Below are positions 1 to 7,415 of a DNA stretch of 32,293 bases, piece after piece (position 1 is the first letter of the stretch; every line of letters starts with the position of its first letter). Below the pieces are notes generated by a model. It had not been told where the DNA came from and searched no databases. It saw only the letters and a program-made list of their open reading frames with translations. Source of the DNA: JAALLB01 sp964502215 (lineage in GTDB: Bacteria > Pseudomonadota > Alphaproteobacteria > Rhizobiales > Rhizobiaceae); assembly GCA_964502215.1 (NCBI GenBank), contig CAZCUN010000038.1, forward strand, positions 1 to 32,293, in the 5' to 3' direction. A program made the position numbers and the translations under genes.

Positions 1-4
1 TTCT

Positions 5-52
5 CATACCCATATTGATAACCCATTTTTGAGTTATCTGGGACAGCCCCTT
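5..52. repeat. Inverted terminal repeat, probable edge of a multicopy insertion element
   Basis: These 48 bases are the exact reverse complement of 32246-32293 at the other end of the window. Read outward, the shared sequence begins GGGGCTGTCCCAGATAAC and contains a small hairpin (GATAAC/GTTATC). Identity stops abruptly at base 53, where the unique flanks differ. That is what two copies of the same end of an insertion sequence, in opposite orientation, would look like; a sequence assembly would also naturally stop there. No transposase reading frame lies inside the window and I cannot assign a family. Confidence 0.7.
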
Positions 53-60
53 ATTCTTTT

Positions 61-88
61 ACATGAGGCAGTGTTAATTGCCTCATGT
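61..88. terminator. Perfect 10-bp hairpin downstream of the desaturase gene
   Basis: ACATGAGGCA (61-70) and TGCCTCATGT (79-88) form a perfect stem around an 8-base loop. It lies 23 bases past the desaturase stop codon and 8 bases inside the edge of the repeated element. Neither strand has a clean run of T after the stem, so it is a terminator-like hairpin at best. Confidence 0.45.
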
Positions 89-111
89 TGTTTGGCAGCT
101 TAATCAAGTCA

Positions 112-1071
112 TTATACTTTTTTGGGGATTGGAAAATGAGCAATGTCTTGAAGAGGCTGGTCACGATTAATAACATTTAAATATGCGGGGTCATGCTTCA
201 TCAAAAAGTTATGAGCTTGTCTTTGTTTCCACCATGATACAGTTGGATGTAAATGGTGAAGAGAATGCCAGGCATCACCTGTCGGATGTATAAGAAGGTG
301 GTCGAGCAACCCAAGGTTATTGAAAGTCGTCTCTGCTACGCCTTTTCCCAGTTCATAATCATGCTCAGAAAGCTCTGCAATACTGCGAAGAAATGGTAAA
401 GCAAAAAACATAATCAATAGCCAGCTAAAAACCGTTAAAACAGCCAGCTGCCAAGAGTGTACAATCGTAATCATCAAAGCAGAAAAAGAATGCCATAATC
501 CAAAAATTAAAACTTGCTTCACATCGGATTTAACTTCGCGATAAAATTCTTGAATATATTTTGGCATCCACTTTGCGATTAACAGCAATAATTGAGTGTT
601 ATTGGTAATATTTTGACTGTTTGCTCCAATGTTTTCCAATCTTATTCTGCACGGGTCTTTATCCGATGCATATTCTCCGTGGTGCATTGTGTGAAAAGTC
701 CGATATTGTCGGACGTCTTGCAACATCGGCCATGCAGCAAAATAATTAGTGAGACGATCATTGATATGACGTTGTCTAGAAAAGTTATTATGGCTGCCGA
801 AGTGAACGATATTTTCAAGTCCTCGCATTTGCCTAGTCGTGATTATAACTGCGCAAAAGACCGAGATAAAAGACCAAAGGTAAGAGGTTGAAATTTGAAT
901 GATATAAAAACATGCAAATAGAATTAAGTATATTGAAAATAGATAAAATAAGTTCAAGAAACTTGCCGTAATGATCGATTTTTTGGAGAACTTCTGTCTG
1001 AACATTTGTTTCTGTTCAAAATTCATCTCTGAGTGGTAGTAAAAAGAATTATTTTCTTTGTTTAAATTCAT
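112..1071 (-). CDS. Membrane fatty-acid desaturase
   Basis: A 319-residue di-iron membrane desaturase, expected to introduce a double bond into an acyl chain (lipid or related substrate) at the cytoplasmic membrane. The three histidine boxes are visible: HFGSH (residues 90-94), HTMHH (127-131) and HSLHH (269-273). Hydrophobic stretches at about 34-60, 64-78, 184-205 and 207-226 fit the usual paired membrane hairpins. The length is normal for the FA_desaturase family. Substrate and regiochemistry cannot be read from the sequence. The gene diverges from the ArgP-like regulator across a very AT-rich spacer and ends about 60 bases from the repeated element. It looks more AT-rich than the rest of the window, which may hint at transfer. 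Confidence 0.85.
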   Translation of the reverse strand: MNLNKENNSFYYHSEMNFEQKQMFRQKFSKKSIITASFLNLFYLFSIYLILFACFYIIQISTSYLWSFISVFCAVIITTRQMRGLENIVHFGSHNNFSRQRHINDRLTNYFAAWPMLQDVRQYRTFHTMHHGEYASDKDPCRIRLENIGANSQNITNNTQLLLLIAKWMPKYIQEFYREVKSDVKQVLIFGLWHSFSALMITIVHSWQLAVLTVFSWLLIMFFALPFLRSIAELSEHDYELGKGVAETTFNNLGLLDHLLIHPTGDAWHSLHHLHPTVSWWKQRQAHNFLMKHDPAYLNVINRDQPLQDIAHFPIPKKV

Positions 1072-1216
1072 TGTTATTCACCTTTTTGTTTAATTTTAAA
1101 TATAAGTTTTTTATTATTATATAATTATTATATCTAAGGTAAATATAGAACGTCTAATACGTTTTTATGTGCATCTAAGAGGTTTAATGTTAGGGTGGGT
1201 TAAGGAGAAAAAATAC
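1072..1216. promoter_or_regulatory. AT-rich divergent promoter region between desaturase and LysR gene
   Basis: This 145-base spacer separates two divergently transcribed genes and is almost entirely A and T between about 1090 and 1135, including ATTATTATATAATTATTATA. LysR regulators usually bind next to their own gene in such spacers. I see no unambiguous T-N11-A dyad or -35/-10 pair that I would commit to. Confidence 0.35.
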
Positions 1217-2152
1217 ATGTTTGATTACGCCCATTTAGAAGCATTGTTAGCCGTCGAAAGAGAAGGAACTTTTGAAGGTGCAGCTAGGTTTTTAGGGATT
1301 ACAGCCTCTGCTGTGTCACAAAGAGTAAAATTACTTGAAGAACGTATTGGGGCGGTTGTTATCAATCGACAATCCCCGATAAAGCCAACTGACATTGGTA
1401 TTGAGCTTTGCAGGCATGCAGAACTTGTTTCCATTCTTGAAGATAAAATCATTAAGGAAAATGATTGGATTGCTATTCAGGAAGATCACCGTAAACCTGT
1501 TATTAAAATTGTTGTTAATGATGATAGTATTTCCAGCTGGTTTATGGATGTGTTTAAGGCAGAAGCATCGAAAGAGACGATGTATATGTTTGAAGTATCC
1601 ATAGCAGACCAAGATTATTCCATTGACGAAATGAAGTTTGGCTCTGTATTGGCAGCAATCTCGATAAACAAAGTTCCAGTGCAGGGTTTTACAAGTCATT
1701 ATCTAGGGATGCATGTCTATCGGGCTACGGCTAGTCCCGCTTACATGGAGCGTTATTTCCCAAATGGCGTTACACAAGAGGGACTGAACAAGGCGCCTGC
1801 TCTAAGGTATAGCGCTCAAGATGATTTACAGCAGCAGTGGATAAAGGAAGCTCTTGGTGAAAATGTCTTGCATGATACTTACATTTTACCGTCTTCTCCT
1901 GGGTTCGTTCGAGCATGCCTGGATGGCGTCGCGTGGGGAATGAACCCATCTCAAATGGTTGATGAGCATATTAAAGCGGGAAGATTAGTTGAGCTTTTAC
2001 CAAATACGCCGCTTAACAAGCCGCTTTATTGGCATTGTAGTCGAATGGTTGCTGAGCCACTTAAGCAATTTACCCAGCATGTAATTGATGCTGCAGAAAG
2101 ACATTTAGACCAAGAAGATGCTTTTAAGTTTGAGATAGCCAATCAGCTATAA
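1217..2152 (+). CDS. argP: LysR-family transcriptional regulator, ArgP-like
   Basis: A 311-residue LysR-type regulator. The N-terminal winged helix-turn-helix (about residues 3-60; FEGAARFLGITASAVSQRVK) is followed by the effector-binding domain. The pattern 'FDYAHLEALLAVEREGTFEGAA...' matches the ArgP/IciA branch, which controls lysine and arginine export and DNA precursor genes in other bacteria. The start is placed at the ATG at 1217 because AAGGAG lies at 1202-1207, nine bases upstream; an earlier in-frame ATG at 1169 has no ribosome-binding site and would add 16 residues. The usual partner, the LysE exporter, is not adjacent; the neighbour is a desaturase. Its 3' end overlaps the convergent hydrolase gene by 29 bases. 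Confidence 0.8.
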   Translation: MFDYAHLEALLAVEREGTFEGAARFLGITASAVSQRVKLLEERIGAVVINRQSPIKPTDIGIELCRHAELVSILEDKIIKENDWIAIQEDHRKPVIKIVVNDDSISSWFMDVFKAEASKETMYMFEVSIADQDYSIDEMKFGSVLAAISINKVPVQGFTSHYLGMHVYRATASPAYMERYFPNGVTQEGLNKAPALRYSAQDDLQQQWIKEALGENVLHDTYILPSSPGFVRACLDGVAWGMNPSQMVDEHIKAGRLVELLPNTPLNKPLYWHCSRMVAEPLKQFTQHVIDAAERHLDQEDAFKFEIANQL

Positions 2153-3014
2153 CATTAACTTGCTCGTCATTCCTTAGTGTTGGAGTATGGCCAGTATTTT
2201 CAAATTCTACGACAGTTGTTCTGGGGCCACACGCGAGCATTTTTTGTGCTGTTTCTTCGGAAAGAAAACTGGACTCTTTGCCCCGTAAAACCAAGACAGG
2301 GCATGTAATTTTTTCCCATATTTCCCACATATCTACGCTAAAATAGGAAATTGAGTCCCTAAAAGCGTCTCCAACACGGGAATCAACTTTCATTTTGTAA
2401 GTGCCGTGTTTCGTTTTTCGGCAAGAATATTTTGCCATATGCTCCCAGTCTTCATCGGTCATTGGAGCAAATTCTGGATAAATTTCTCTTAGATAATTTT
2501 CAACATCTTTCTGGCTTTCAAATTCGGATGATTTGCCGATATATTGAGCAATAGACATAAGCGCATCACGCGATACTTCTGGACCTATATCATTCACAAC
2601 TAGCTTTTTAATTGGGGATTGAGCTACAGAAGCTAATACCATGCCTATAATGCCCCCCATGGATGTTCCAACCCAATTGAGATCTTTATCTCCAATCCGG
2701 CTAATTAGGACATTCATATCTGAATTATATTGTAAGTAATTATAACTCTCATCATCAAGCAGATGGTCACTGTCCCCGCGCCCTACAACATCAGGACAAA
2801 GTACGCGATATTTTTCACACATCTTGGCAGCAAAGAAATCAAAGTCACGTGCATTTCTGGTTAACCCATGAACGCAAAGCAATGTTTCTTGGTTATTAAA
2901 GTTTTCTGATTTACCCCATTCAAGATAATTAATACGGTGAAACCCATGATAACCTAGACCTAGTACATATTGTTTAGAGTAGGCTTTTTCAGGTTGTTTT
3001 AATTGATTAGGCAT
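2124..3014 (-). CDS. Alpha/beta-hydrolase
   Basis: A 296-residue cytoplasmic alpha/beta-hydrolase with an oxyanion-hole region (VHGLTRNARDF, from residue 48), nucleophile elbow GTSMGG with Ser118, and a C-terminal histidine (His276 in NTGHTP). The third triad member is unclear: after the strand CPVLVLRG many relatives have 'SD', but here the sequence is RGKESSFLS, so Glu247 or another residue would have to serve. The substrate is unknown. The gene lies 18 bases downstream of phaR on the same strand and could be co-transcribed with it, so an ester or thioester related to PHA turnover is possible. It is not a recognisable PhaZ depolymerase. Confidence 0.8.
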   Translation of the reverse strand: MPNQLKQPEKAYSKQYVLGLGYHGFHRINYLEWGKSENFNNQETLLCVHGLTRNARDFDFFAAKMCEKYRVLCPDVVGRGDSDHLLDDESYNYLQYNSDMNVLISRIGDKDLNWVGTSMGGIIGMVLASVAQSPIKKLVVNDIGPEVSRDALMSIAQYIGKSSEFESQKDVENYLREIYPEFAPMTDEDWEHMAKYSCRKTKHGTYKMKVDSRVGDAFRDSISYFSVDMWEIWEKITCPVLVLRGKESSFLSEETAQKMLACGPRTTVVEFENTGHTPTLRNDEQVNVIADWLSQT

Positions 3015-3032
3015 AAGTCGTGTTTGTATCCG

Positions 3033-3641
3033 TTACTTTAAATTTTTAAGGCGTTCCTGTAGGGCATCAATTTGTTTTTGAATGTCATCTAATTCTTCAG
3101 AATCTTTTTCTGAGTCTTTTCCTTCTTTATCCGATTGAGGATTACCAGGTTGATTAAACCCACTAAAAATCTCCCAAGTTCGCTGAAATATTTCAATATT
3201 TTGACGAGCCATGTTTTGCCCATAGTCCATCATCGCCTTTGTATTACTTTCAACTACATTTTCCATCGCAGATTTCATGCGATCTCGCTCTGAAGCAAAT
3301 AAATCAAGAGATTCTTTTAGATAATTTGGAATCATTTTGGCATATGAATCGTCATACATTCCAATGAGTTGTTTTTGAACGTCAAGTGGGAAATGGAAGT
3401 TGCTTTTCCCAGTTTCTCTTTCAAAGATAATTTGGTTAAGAATCTCGCGGGTAATATCTTTGTCTGTTTTTGTATCGCGTATTTCAAAAGGTTTTTCACT
3501 TTTGATAAGCCCAATTAGATCATCCAAAACGATGTAAGCGCTGCTTGCGGTGTTATAAAGTCGACGATTAGGATATTTTTTTATTAAAATAACACCGTCT
3601 TTACGGTTTTCATCGGTTTTTTTATGTGTAGATTTTGACAA
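3033..3641 (-). CDS. phaR: Polyhydroxyalkanoate synthesis repressor PhaR
   Basis: A 202-residue PHA-responsive regulator. Residues about 18-80 (IKKYPNRRLYNT...) are the PHB accumulation regulatory N-terminal DNA-binding domain. Residues about 85-125 form the second PHB_acc domain. The charged tail ends in a short coiled coil (LDDIQKQIDALQERLKNLK). Known PhaR proteins bind TGC-rich operators in front of phasin and phaR genes and are released when they bind nascent PHA granules. The start is a TTG at 3641, because no in-frame ATG exists before the conserved domain; AGAAAG lies just upstream. A site matching the one near the phasin gene sits 24 bases upstream of the start codon, suggesting autoregulation. 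Confidence 0.93.
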   Translation of the reverse strand: MSKSTHKKTDENRKDGVILIKKYPNRRLYNTASSAYIVLDDLIGLIKSEKPFEIRDTKTDKDITREILNQIIFERETGKSNFHFPLDVQKQLIGMYDDSYAKMIPNYLKESLDLFASERDRMKSAMENVVESNTKAMMDYGQNMARQNIEIFQRTWEIFSGFNQPGNPQSDKEGKDSEKDSEELDDIQKQIDALQERLKNLK

Positions 3642-3664
3642 AAAATAACTTTCTGAAATTTTGA

Positions 3665-3678
3665 TTGTTGCAATGCAA
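3665..3678 (-). promoter_or_regulatory. Candidate PhaR operator upstream of phaR
   Basis: On the minus strand this reads TTGCATTGCAACAA. Its last 12 bases, GCATTGCAACAA, are identical to 4289-4300 in the phasin promoter region. It lies 24 bases upstream of the phaR start. TGC-rich operators are the known target class of PhaR (for example in Paracoccus denitrificans). Assignment is by repetition and position only. Confidence 0.5.
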
Positions 3679-3734
3679 TATAAATGACATTTTCAGCAGA
3701 TGTTTTACACTTCTATGAAATTAAACAATAAAAA

Positions 3735-3764
3735 ACCGCCAATCTCAAAAAGAGCTTTGGCGGT
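3735..3764 (-). terminator. Rho-independent terminator of the phasin gene
   Basis: ACCGCCAA (3735-3742) pairs perfectly with TTGGCGGT (3757-3764) around a 14-base loop. On the minus strand the stem is followed directly by a T-run (complement of AAAAA at 3730-3735). It lies 71 bases beyond the phasin stop, so it should separate phasin from phaR transcription. Confidence 0.8.
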
Positions 3765-3834
3765 CTTTATCAAAGTTAGCACTATAGACGGGAGGATGTA
3801 TCTATAAATACTGGACTTCGTTCAATTTCAAAGC

Positions 3835-4203
3835 TTAGAAGTTTATTGAAAAGCTTTTTGAATATGCAAGACGACCAGCTTCACCAGCTTCTTTCATAAG
3901 TTTACCTGAAAGCTCAGCAACACCTTTTGTTTGCTCTGTATAACGCTCTGCAGAAGCGGCCATGTTAGCAGTTGCTACTTTGTAAAAATCAGTGATTTCA
4001 TTAGTTTTATTCAGCTCTTTAACGCCATCAAACGCTGCTGCAACGTTAGAAACATAATTTTCATATAGTTTCTTAGCCATTGCTTCGCTACCTTTAAAGC
4101 AAGCTGCATTGAATTCAATTGCGCTTTCAACAATTTTTTCAGAATTAGCGATGTGCTTTGTTACGTATTCTTGTGTATTTGCTGCATCCATTTTCTTTGT
4201 CAT
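3835..4203 (-). CDS. Phasin (PHA granule-associated protein)
   Basis: A small 122-residue protein, mostly alpha-helical and rich in Ala, Lys and Glu, with no signal peptide or membrane segment. The pattern TDFYKVATANMAASAERYTEQTKGVAELSGK (residues 71-101) is typical of the phasin_2 family that coats PHA granules, limits their size and stabilises them. The ATG at 4203 is preceded by AAAGGCG. It is monocistronic: a strong terminator follows and the ThDP-enzyme operon diverges upstream. Paired TGC-rich repeats in its promoter region suggest control by PhaR, as for known phaP genes. Confidence 0.88.
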   Translation of the reverse strand: MTKKMDAANTQEYVTKHIANSEKIVESAIEFNAACFKGSEAMAKKLYENYVSNVAAAFDGVKELNKTNEITDFYKVATANMAASAERYTEQTKGVAELSGKLMKEAGEAGRLAYSKSFSINF

Positions 4204-4268
4204 ATCTTTACGCCTTTAGTTATTTAAAACTTTGCCAAATTATAAGAGTATTCGACTGTGATAAAATT

Positions 4269-4318
4269 TATATAATATAAAATATTGTGCATTGCAACAA
4301 AAATTGTGCAACGCACAA
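4269..4318 (-). promoter_or_regulatory. Phasin promoter with overlapping PhaR-like inverted repeats
   Basis: Two related dyads lie side by side: TTGTGCATTGCAACAA (4285-4300) and the perfect inverted repeat TTGTGC-AAC-GCACAA (4304-4318). On the minus strand a possible -35 (TTGCAA, 4297-4292) with a 17-base spacer and -10 (TATATA, 4274-4269) overlaps the first dyad, so a bound repressor would block polymerase. An alternative -10, TATAAT, lies at 4244-4239. Both promoter readings are predictions. The repeats themselves are plainly visible. Confidence 0.55.
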
Positions 4319-4375
4319 AAAATTACTGAAAAAACGATGAAATAATTCGATTAAGAAGATTAAATTTGGCAGCTA

Positions 4376-4410
4376 TGCATTATATGCAGCAACCTTATGC
4401 AATGATTGCA
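4376..4410. promoter_or_regulatory. Regular TGCA cluster, possible operator for the divergent ThDP-enzyme/PHA operon
   Basis: Four TGCA tetramers occur at 4376, 4385, 4398 and 4407, spaced TGCA-N5-TGCA-N9-TGCA-N5-TGCA. They lie in the 358-base divergent region (4204-4561), which otherwise holds no gene. Together with the sites at 4285-4318 they make this spacer unusually rich in TGC elements. PhaR is the obvious candidate ligand. Confidence 0.4.
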
Positions 4411-4464
4411 CTTGATACGAGCTTCAGTATAACCGATATAAGCCTTACGATAGTTTATAACTAT

Positions 4465-4493
4465 TTGACTACCCAAGTTCATGAGTGTGTAAA
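4465..4493 (+). promoter_or_regulatory. Candidate promoter of the ThDP-enzyme/ADH/phaEC operon
   Basis: TTGACT (4465-4470) is followed after 17 bases by TGTAAA (4488-4493), a fair -35 and a weak -10. It is the best match between the TGCA cluster and the start codon. The resulting leader would be about 65 bases long. Confidence 0.3.
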
Positions 4494-4561
4494 TGAATTT
4501 ACTAAAGGCTAGTTTATTTTCATGGGTAGCGTTTTACTTGTTTTGAATTTGGAGAATAATC

Positions 4562-6229
4562 TTGCCTATGGCCAAAAATAAAACTGCAGCCCAATTACTT
4601 GTTAAATGTTTAGAAAATGAGGGCGTTGATTATATATTTGGGATACCTGGTGAAGAAAATATAGCTGTGATGGACGCTCTATTAGACAGTCCAATCCAAT
4701 TTATAGTAACCCGACACGAGCAGGGTGCAGCTTTCATGGCAGACGTTTATGGCAGACTCACAGGCAAAGCTGGTGTTTGTATGTCAACGCTTGGGCCAGG
4801 AGCTACCAATCTTGTAACAGGGGTTGCAGACGGCAATATGGATCGCGCACCCATGGTTGCGATAGCAGGGCAGGGTGCCACCACCAGAATGCATAAAGAA
4901 AGCCACCAGATATTAGATTTGGTGAACTTGTTTGAGCCTATCACTAAATATAGCATGCAAATTAGAATGCCAGAGATTGTTCCTGAAGTGGTTCGTAAGG
5001 CTTTTAAATTCGCTCAAGCTGAAAAACCAGGCGCTGCTTTTATAGATTTCCCAGAAAATATAGCAGATATGGATGTGGGCTCAGAAGTTCCTCTTAAGGT
5101 TCAATCAGCAAGCACGCCCAATGCGGCACGTGGCAAATGTAAGCAAGCTGCAAAAGCGATAACCAAGGCAAAGAACCCAATTATCATTGCTGGTAATGGC
5201 GTTATTCGTCATCATGCTTCCGATGCTCTTGTTGAATTTGCTGAGAGCATTAATGCGCCTGTTGCAACAACCTTTATGGCAAAGGGGTCAATTCCATCAT
5301 CGCATCACTTAAGCCTTGGAACAGTTGGTCTAAAGGCGCACGACTTAGTTGCTTTTGGTATTGATGAAGCTGACCTAGTGATTTGCGTTGGTTACGATAT
5401 GGTCGAATATGATCCAGCATATTGGAATCCAAATAGAGATAAAAAAATCATCCATGTTGATGGCTCCCCTGCTGAGGTAGATTCAAATTATATTGTTGAA
5501 GCAGGTATTGTTGGAGACTTAAGAGATTCAATGGCTCGCATTGGCGCACAATGTGAGCGTGCCCCATCACCAGCCATGAAAAAACTGCGTAAAAAAATTA
5601 CCAAAGAGCTGAATGAACATGCTGAAGACACTAGCTATCCAGTAAAGCCACAAAAAATCATTTACGATCTTCGTCAGTGTCTCGAACCAGAAGACGTTGT
5701 AATTTCAGATGTTGGCGCACACAAAATGTGGATGGCGCGTATGTTCCAGGCAGAGCGCCCTAACACTTGTATTATATCAAACGGCTTTGCATCCATGGGC
5801 ATAGCGCTTCCAGGCGCGATTGCAGCCAAGCTTGTCTATCCAGATCGCAATATTGTAGCGGTCTCAGGTGACGGTGGTTTTATGATGAACAACCAAGAAA
5901 TAGAAACGGCGGTTCGTCTAGGTCTAAACATTACCATCTTGATGTTCAATGATAATAAGCTTGGCCTTATAGAGTGGCATCAGCTACGAGAATTTGGACG
6001 AAAGAGTAATATTGATGTAGGTAACCCAGACTTTATCAAGTTTGCAGAGAGTTTTGGTGCAAATGGCTATAAAGTTGAAAAGACAGGCGATCTAAAAGGA
6101 ATTTTAGAAACTGCGATTAATGACGGAGGCGTATCACTAATTGATTGCCCTGTAGACTATTCCGAAAACATGAAGCTGACAGAGCGCTTGAAAAGCTTAA
6201 AGTCACTCGAAGATGAACCAGCAGAATAA
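4562..6229 (+). CDS. Acetolactate-synthase-like ThDP-dependent enzyme (possible 2-oxo-acid decarboxylase)
   Basis: A 555-residue enzyme of the AHAS/AlsS-type thiamine-diphosphate family, with N-terminal pyrimidine-binding, central and C-terminal pyrophosphate-binding domains. The catalytic Glu53 (RHEQGAAFMA) is present, as is the ThDP motif GDGG (436-439) with NDN (463-465). The text VGYDMVEYDPAYWN resembles catabolic AlsS. There is no small regulatory subunit nearby, so it is unlikely to be the biosynthetic IlvB. Members of this branch are routinely annotated acetolactate synthase, yet the 2-oxoglutarate decarboxylase of Synechococcus sp. PCC 7002 also came from it, so the substrate is open. 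The start may be TTG at 4562 (GGAG at 4551-4554, spacing 7) or ATG at 4568. It is the first gene of the PHA operon. Confidence 0.85.
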   Translation: MPMAKNKTAAQLLVKCLENEGVDYIFGIPGEENIAVMDALLDSPIQFIVTRHEQGAAFMADVYGRLTGKAGVCMSTLGPGATNLVTGVADGNMDRAPMVAIAGQGATTRMHKESHQILDLVNLFEPITKYSMQIRMPEIVPEVVRKAFKFAQAEKPGAAFIDFPENIADMDVGSEVPLKVQSASTPNAARGKCKQAAKAITKAKNPIIIAGNGVIRHHASDALVEFAESINAPVATTFMAKGSIPSSHHLSLGTVGLKAHDLVAFGIDEADLVICVGYDMVEYDPAYWNPNRDKKIIHVDGSPAEVDSNYIVEAGIVGDLRDSMARIGAQCERAPSPAMKKLRKKITKELNEHAEDTSYPVKPQKIIYDLRQCLEPEDVVISDVGAHKMWMARMFQAERPNTCIISNGFASMGIALPGAIAAKLVYPDRNIVAVSGDGGFMMNNQEIETAVRLGLNITILMFNDNKLGLIEWHQLREFGRKSNIDVGNPDFIKFAESFGANGYKVEKTGDLKGILETAINDGGVSLIDCPVDYSENMKLTERLKSLKSLEDEPAE

Positions 6230-6239
6230 GGTAGATTAA

Positions 6240-7394
6240 ATGCACGCGTTTCAATTTCAAACAACAAAGTCAATTCTTTCAGAAGTTGGCAGTACCGCAA
6301 AAATTGGTGGTATTATGGCTAACATGGGCTGTACGAAAGTAGGTTTTGTAACAGACAAAATCATTCTTGAGTTAGGCCTTGCAAAAGCAGCGCTCGATAG
6401 TCTCAAGGAAGCTAACATAGATGTACATATCATTGATGATGTGGTGGCTGACCCGCCAGAGGCGGTAATCTTAAAAGCAGTTGATGAATGTAAAGGTGCT
6501 GGCGTTGATGGCATCGTCTCTGTGGGTGGTGGTTCTTCCATGGATACTGCAAAACTAATTGCAGTACTTGCAGGTTCTGATCAGCCAATTGAAGAGATGT
6601 ATGGCGTAGGTCTAGTTAAAGACGGTCGCTTACCAATGGTGCTTGCACCAACAACGGCAGGCACGGGTTCTGAAGTAACTCCGATTTCAATTGTCACAAC
6701 GGGCACGAATGAGAAAAAAGGCGTCGTCTCGCATCAGCTAATCCCGGATTGGGCAATTCTTGACGCTGAATTAACAGTCGGTCTTCCTGCTCACATCACA
6801 GCAGCCACAGGCATTGATGCGATGGTGCATGCAATCGAAGCCTTCACTTCAAAACATAAGAAAAATATTTTATCAGACACACTAGCAAGGCAAGCCTTAG
6901 AGCTTTTGGGTGGTAGCATTCATACAGCTTGTAAGGATGGTCAAGATCGTGAAGCACGTTCAAACATGTTATTGGGCTCAATGCTTGCTGGCATGGCGTT
7001 TGCCAATGCGCCTGTTGCAGCGGTTCATGCACTTGCCTATCCGCTTGGTGGGCATTTTAAAGTGCCACATGGTTTATCAAACGCGCTTGTTCTTCCGTAT
7101 GTTCTTGATTTTAACATGGAAGGCGCTGCGCATCAGTATGCAGAACTTGCACCAATTATTTTCCCTGAACTTGCTGGTAAATCAGAACAAGAAGCATGTA
7201 AGGGCATGGTTGAAGGCTTTAAAGCAATGGGACCAGAACTTGGGATGAAGTCTAAACTTTCAGAAGTTGGCGTTAATCACAACAACCTGCCAATGCTAGC
7301 AGAAGATGCCATGAAGCAACAACGCTTACTGGTAAATAACCCACGTGAAATGACCTATGAAGCTGCCTTGGATATTTATACCCAAGCGCTTTAA
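6240..7394 (+). CDS. Iron-containing alcohol dehydrogenase
   Basis: A 384-residue group III (Fe-ADH) NAD(P)-dependent dehydrogenase interconverting an alcohol and an aldehyde or semialdehyde. The cofactor motif GGGSS is at 96-100. The metal ligands are Asp193 and His197 (GIDAMVH), His263 (AVHALAYPLGG) and His277 (VPHGLSNA). Length and domain order are normal. It begins 10 bases after the ThDP enzyme stop, with AAGG upstream, and is followed closely by phaE. This family includes 4-hydroxybutyrate dehydrogenases as well as propanediol, butanol and lactaldehyde enzymes, so substrate cannot be decided from sequence. Its place between a 2-oxo-acid ThDP enzyme and PHA synthase suggests it makes a hydroxy acid or alcohol for the polymer route. 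Confidence 0.9.
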   Translation: MHAFQFQTTKSILSEVGSTAKIGGIMANMGCTKVGFVTDKIILELGLAKAALDSLKEANIDVHIIDDVVADPPEAVILKAVDECKGAGVDGIVSVGGGSSMDTAKLIAVLAGSDQPIEEMYGVGLVKDGRLPMVLAPTTAGTGSEVTPISIVTTGTNEKKGVVSHQLIPDWAILDAELTVGLPAHITAATGIDAMVHAIEAFTSKHKKNILSDTLARQALELLGGSIHTACKDGQDREARSNMLLGSMLAGMAFANAPVAAVHALAYPLGGHFKVPHGLSNALVLPYVLDFNMEGAAHQYAELAPIIFPELAGKSEQEACKGMVEGFKAMGPELGMKSKLSEVGVNHNNLPMLAEDAMKQQRLLVNNPREMTYEAALDIYTQAL

Positions 7395-7415
7395 TTAGGG
7401 TATTTGGAGAATAGC

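Noticed and set aside
1331..1699. 122-codon minus-strand open frame
   Set aside because: Antisense to the LysR gene, with a composition biased to Asn/Ile/Phe and no motif.
4204..4561. Small gene or regulatory RNA in the largest intergenic gap
   Set aside because: No open frame with a ribosome-binding site and no terminator-like hairpin inside; the content is explained by divergent promoters and TGC-rich repeats.
4562..6229. Sulfoacetaldehyde acetyltransferase (Xsc), suggested by the SpuC/Tpa-like aminotransferase in the window
   Set aside because: No phosphate acetyltransferase or taurine transporter is nearby, the text is closer to AlsS-type enzymes, and the aminotransferase sits with putrescine genes. 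Not excluded absolutely.
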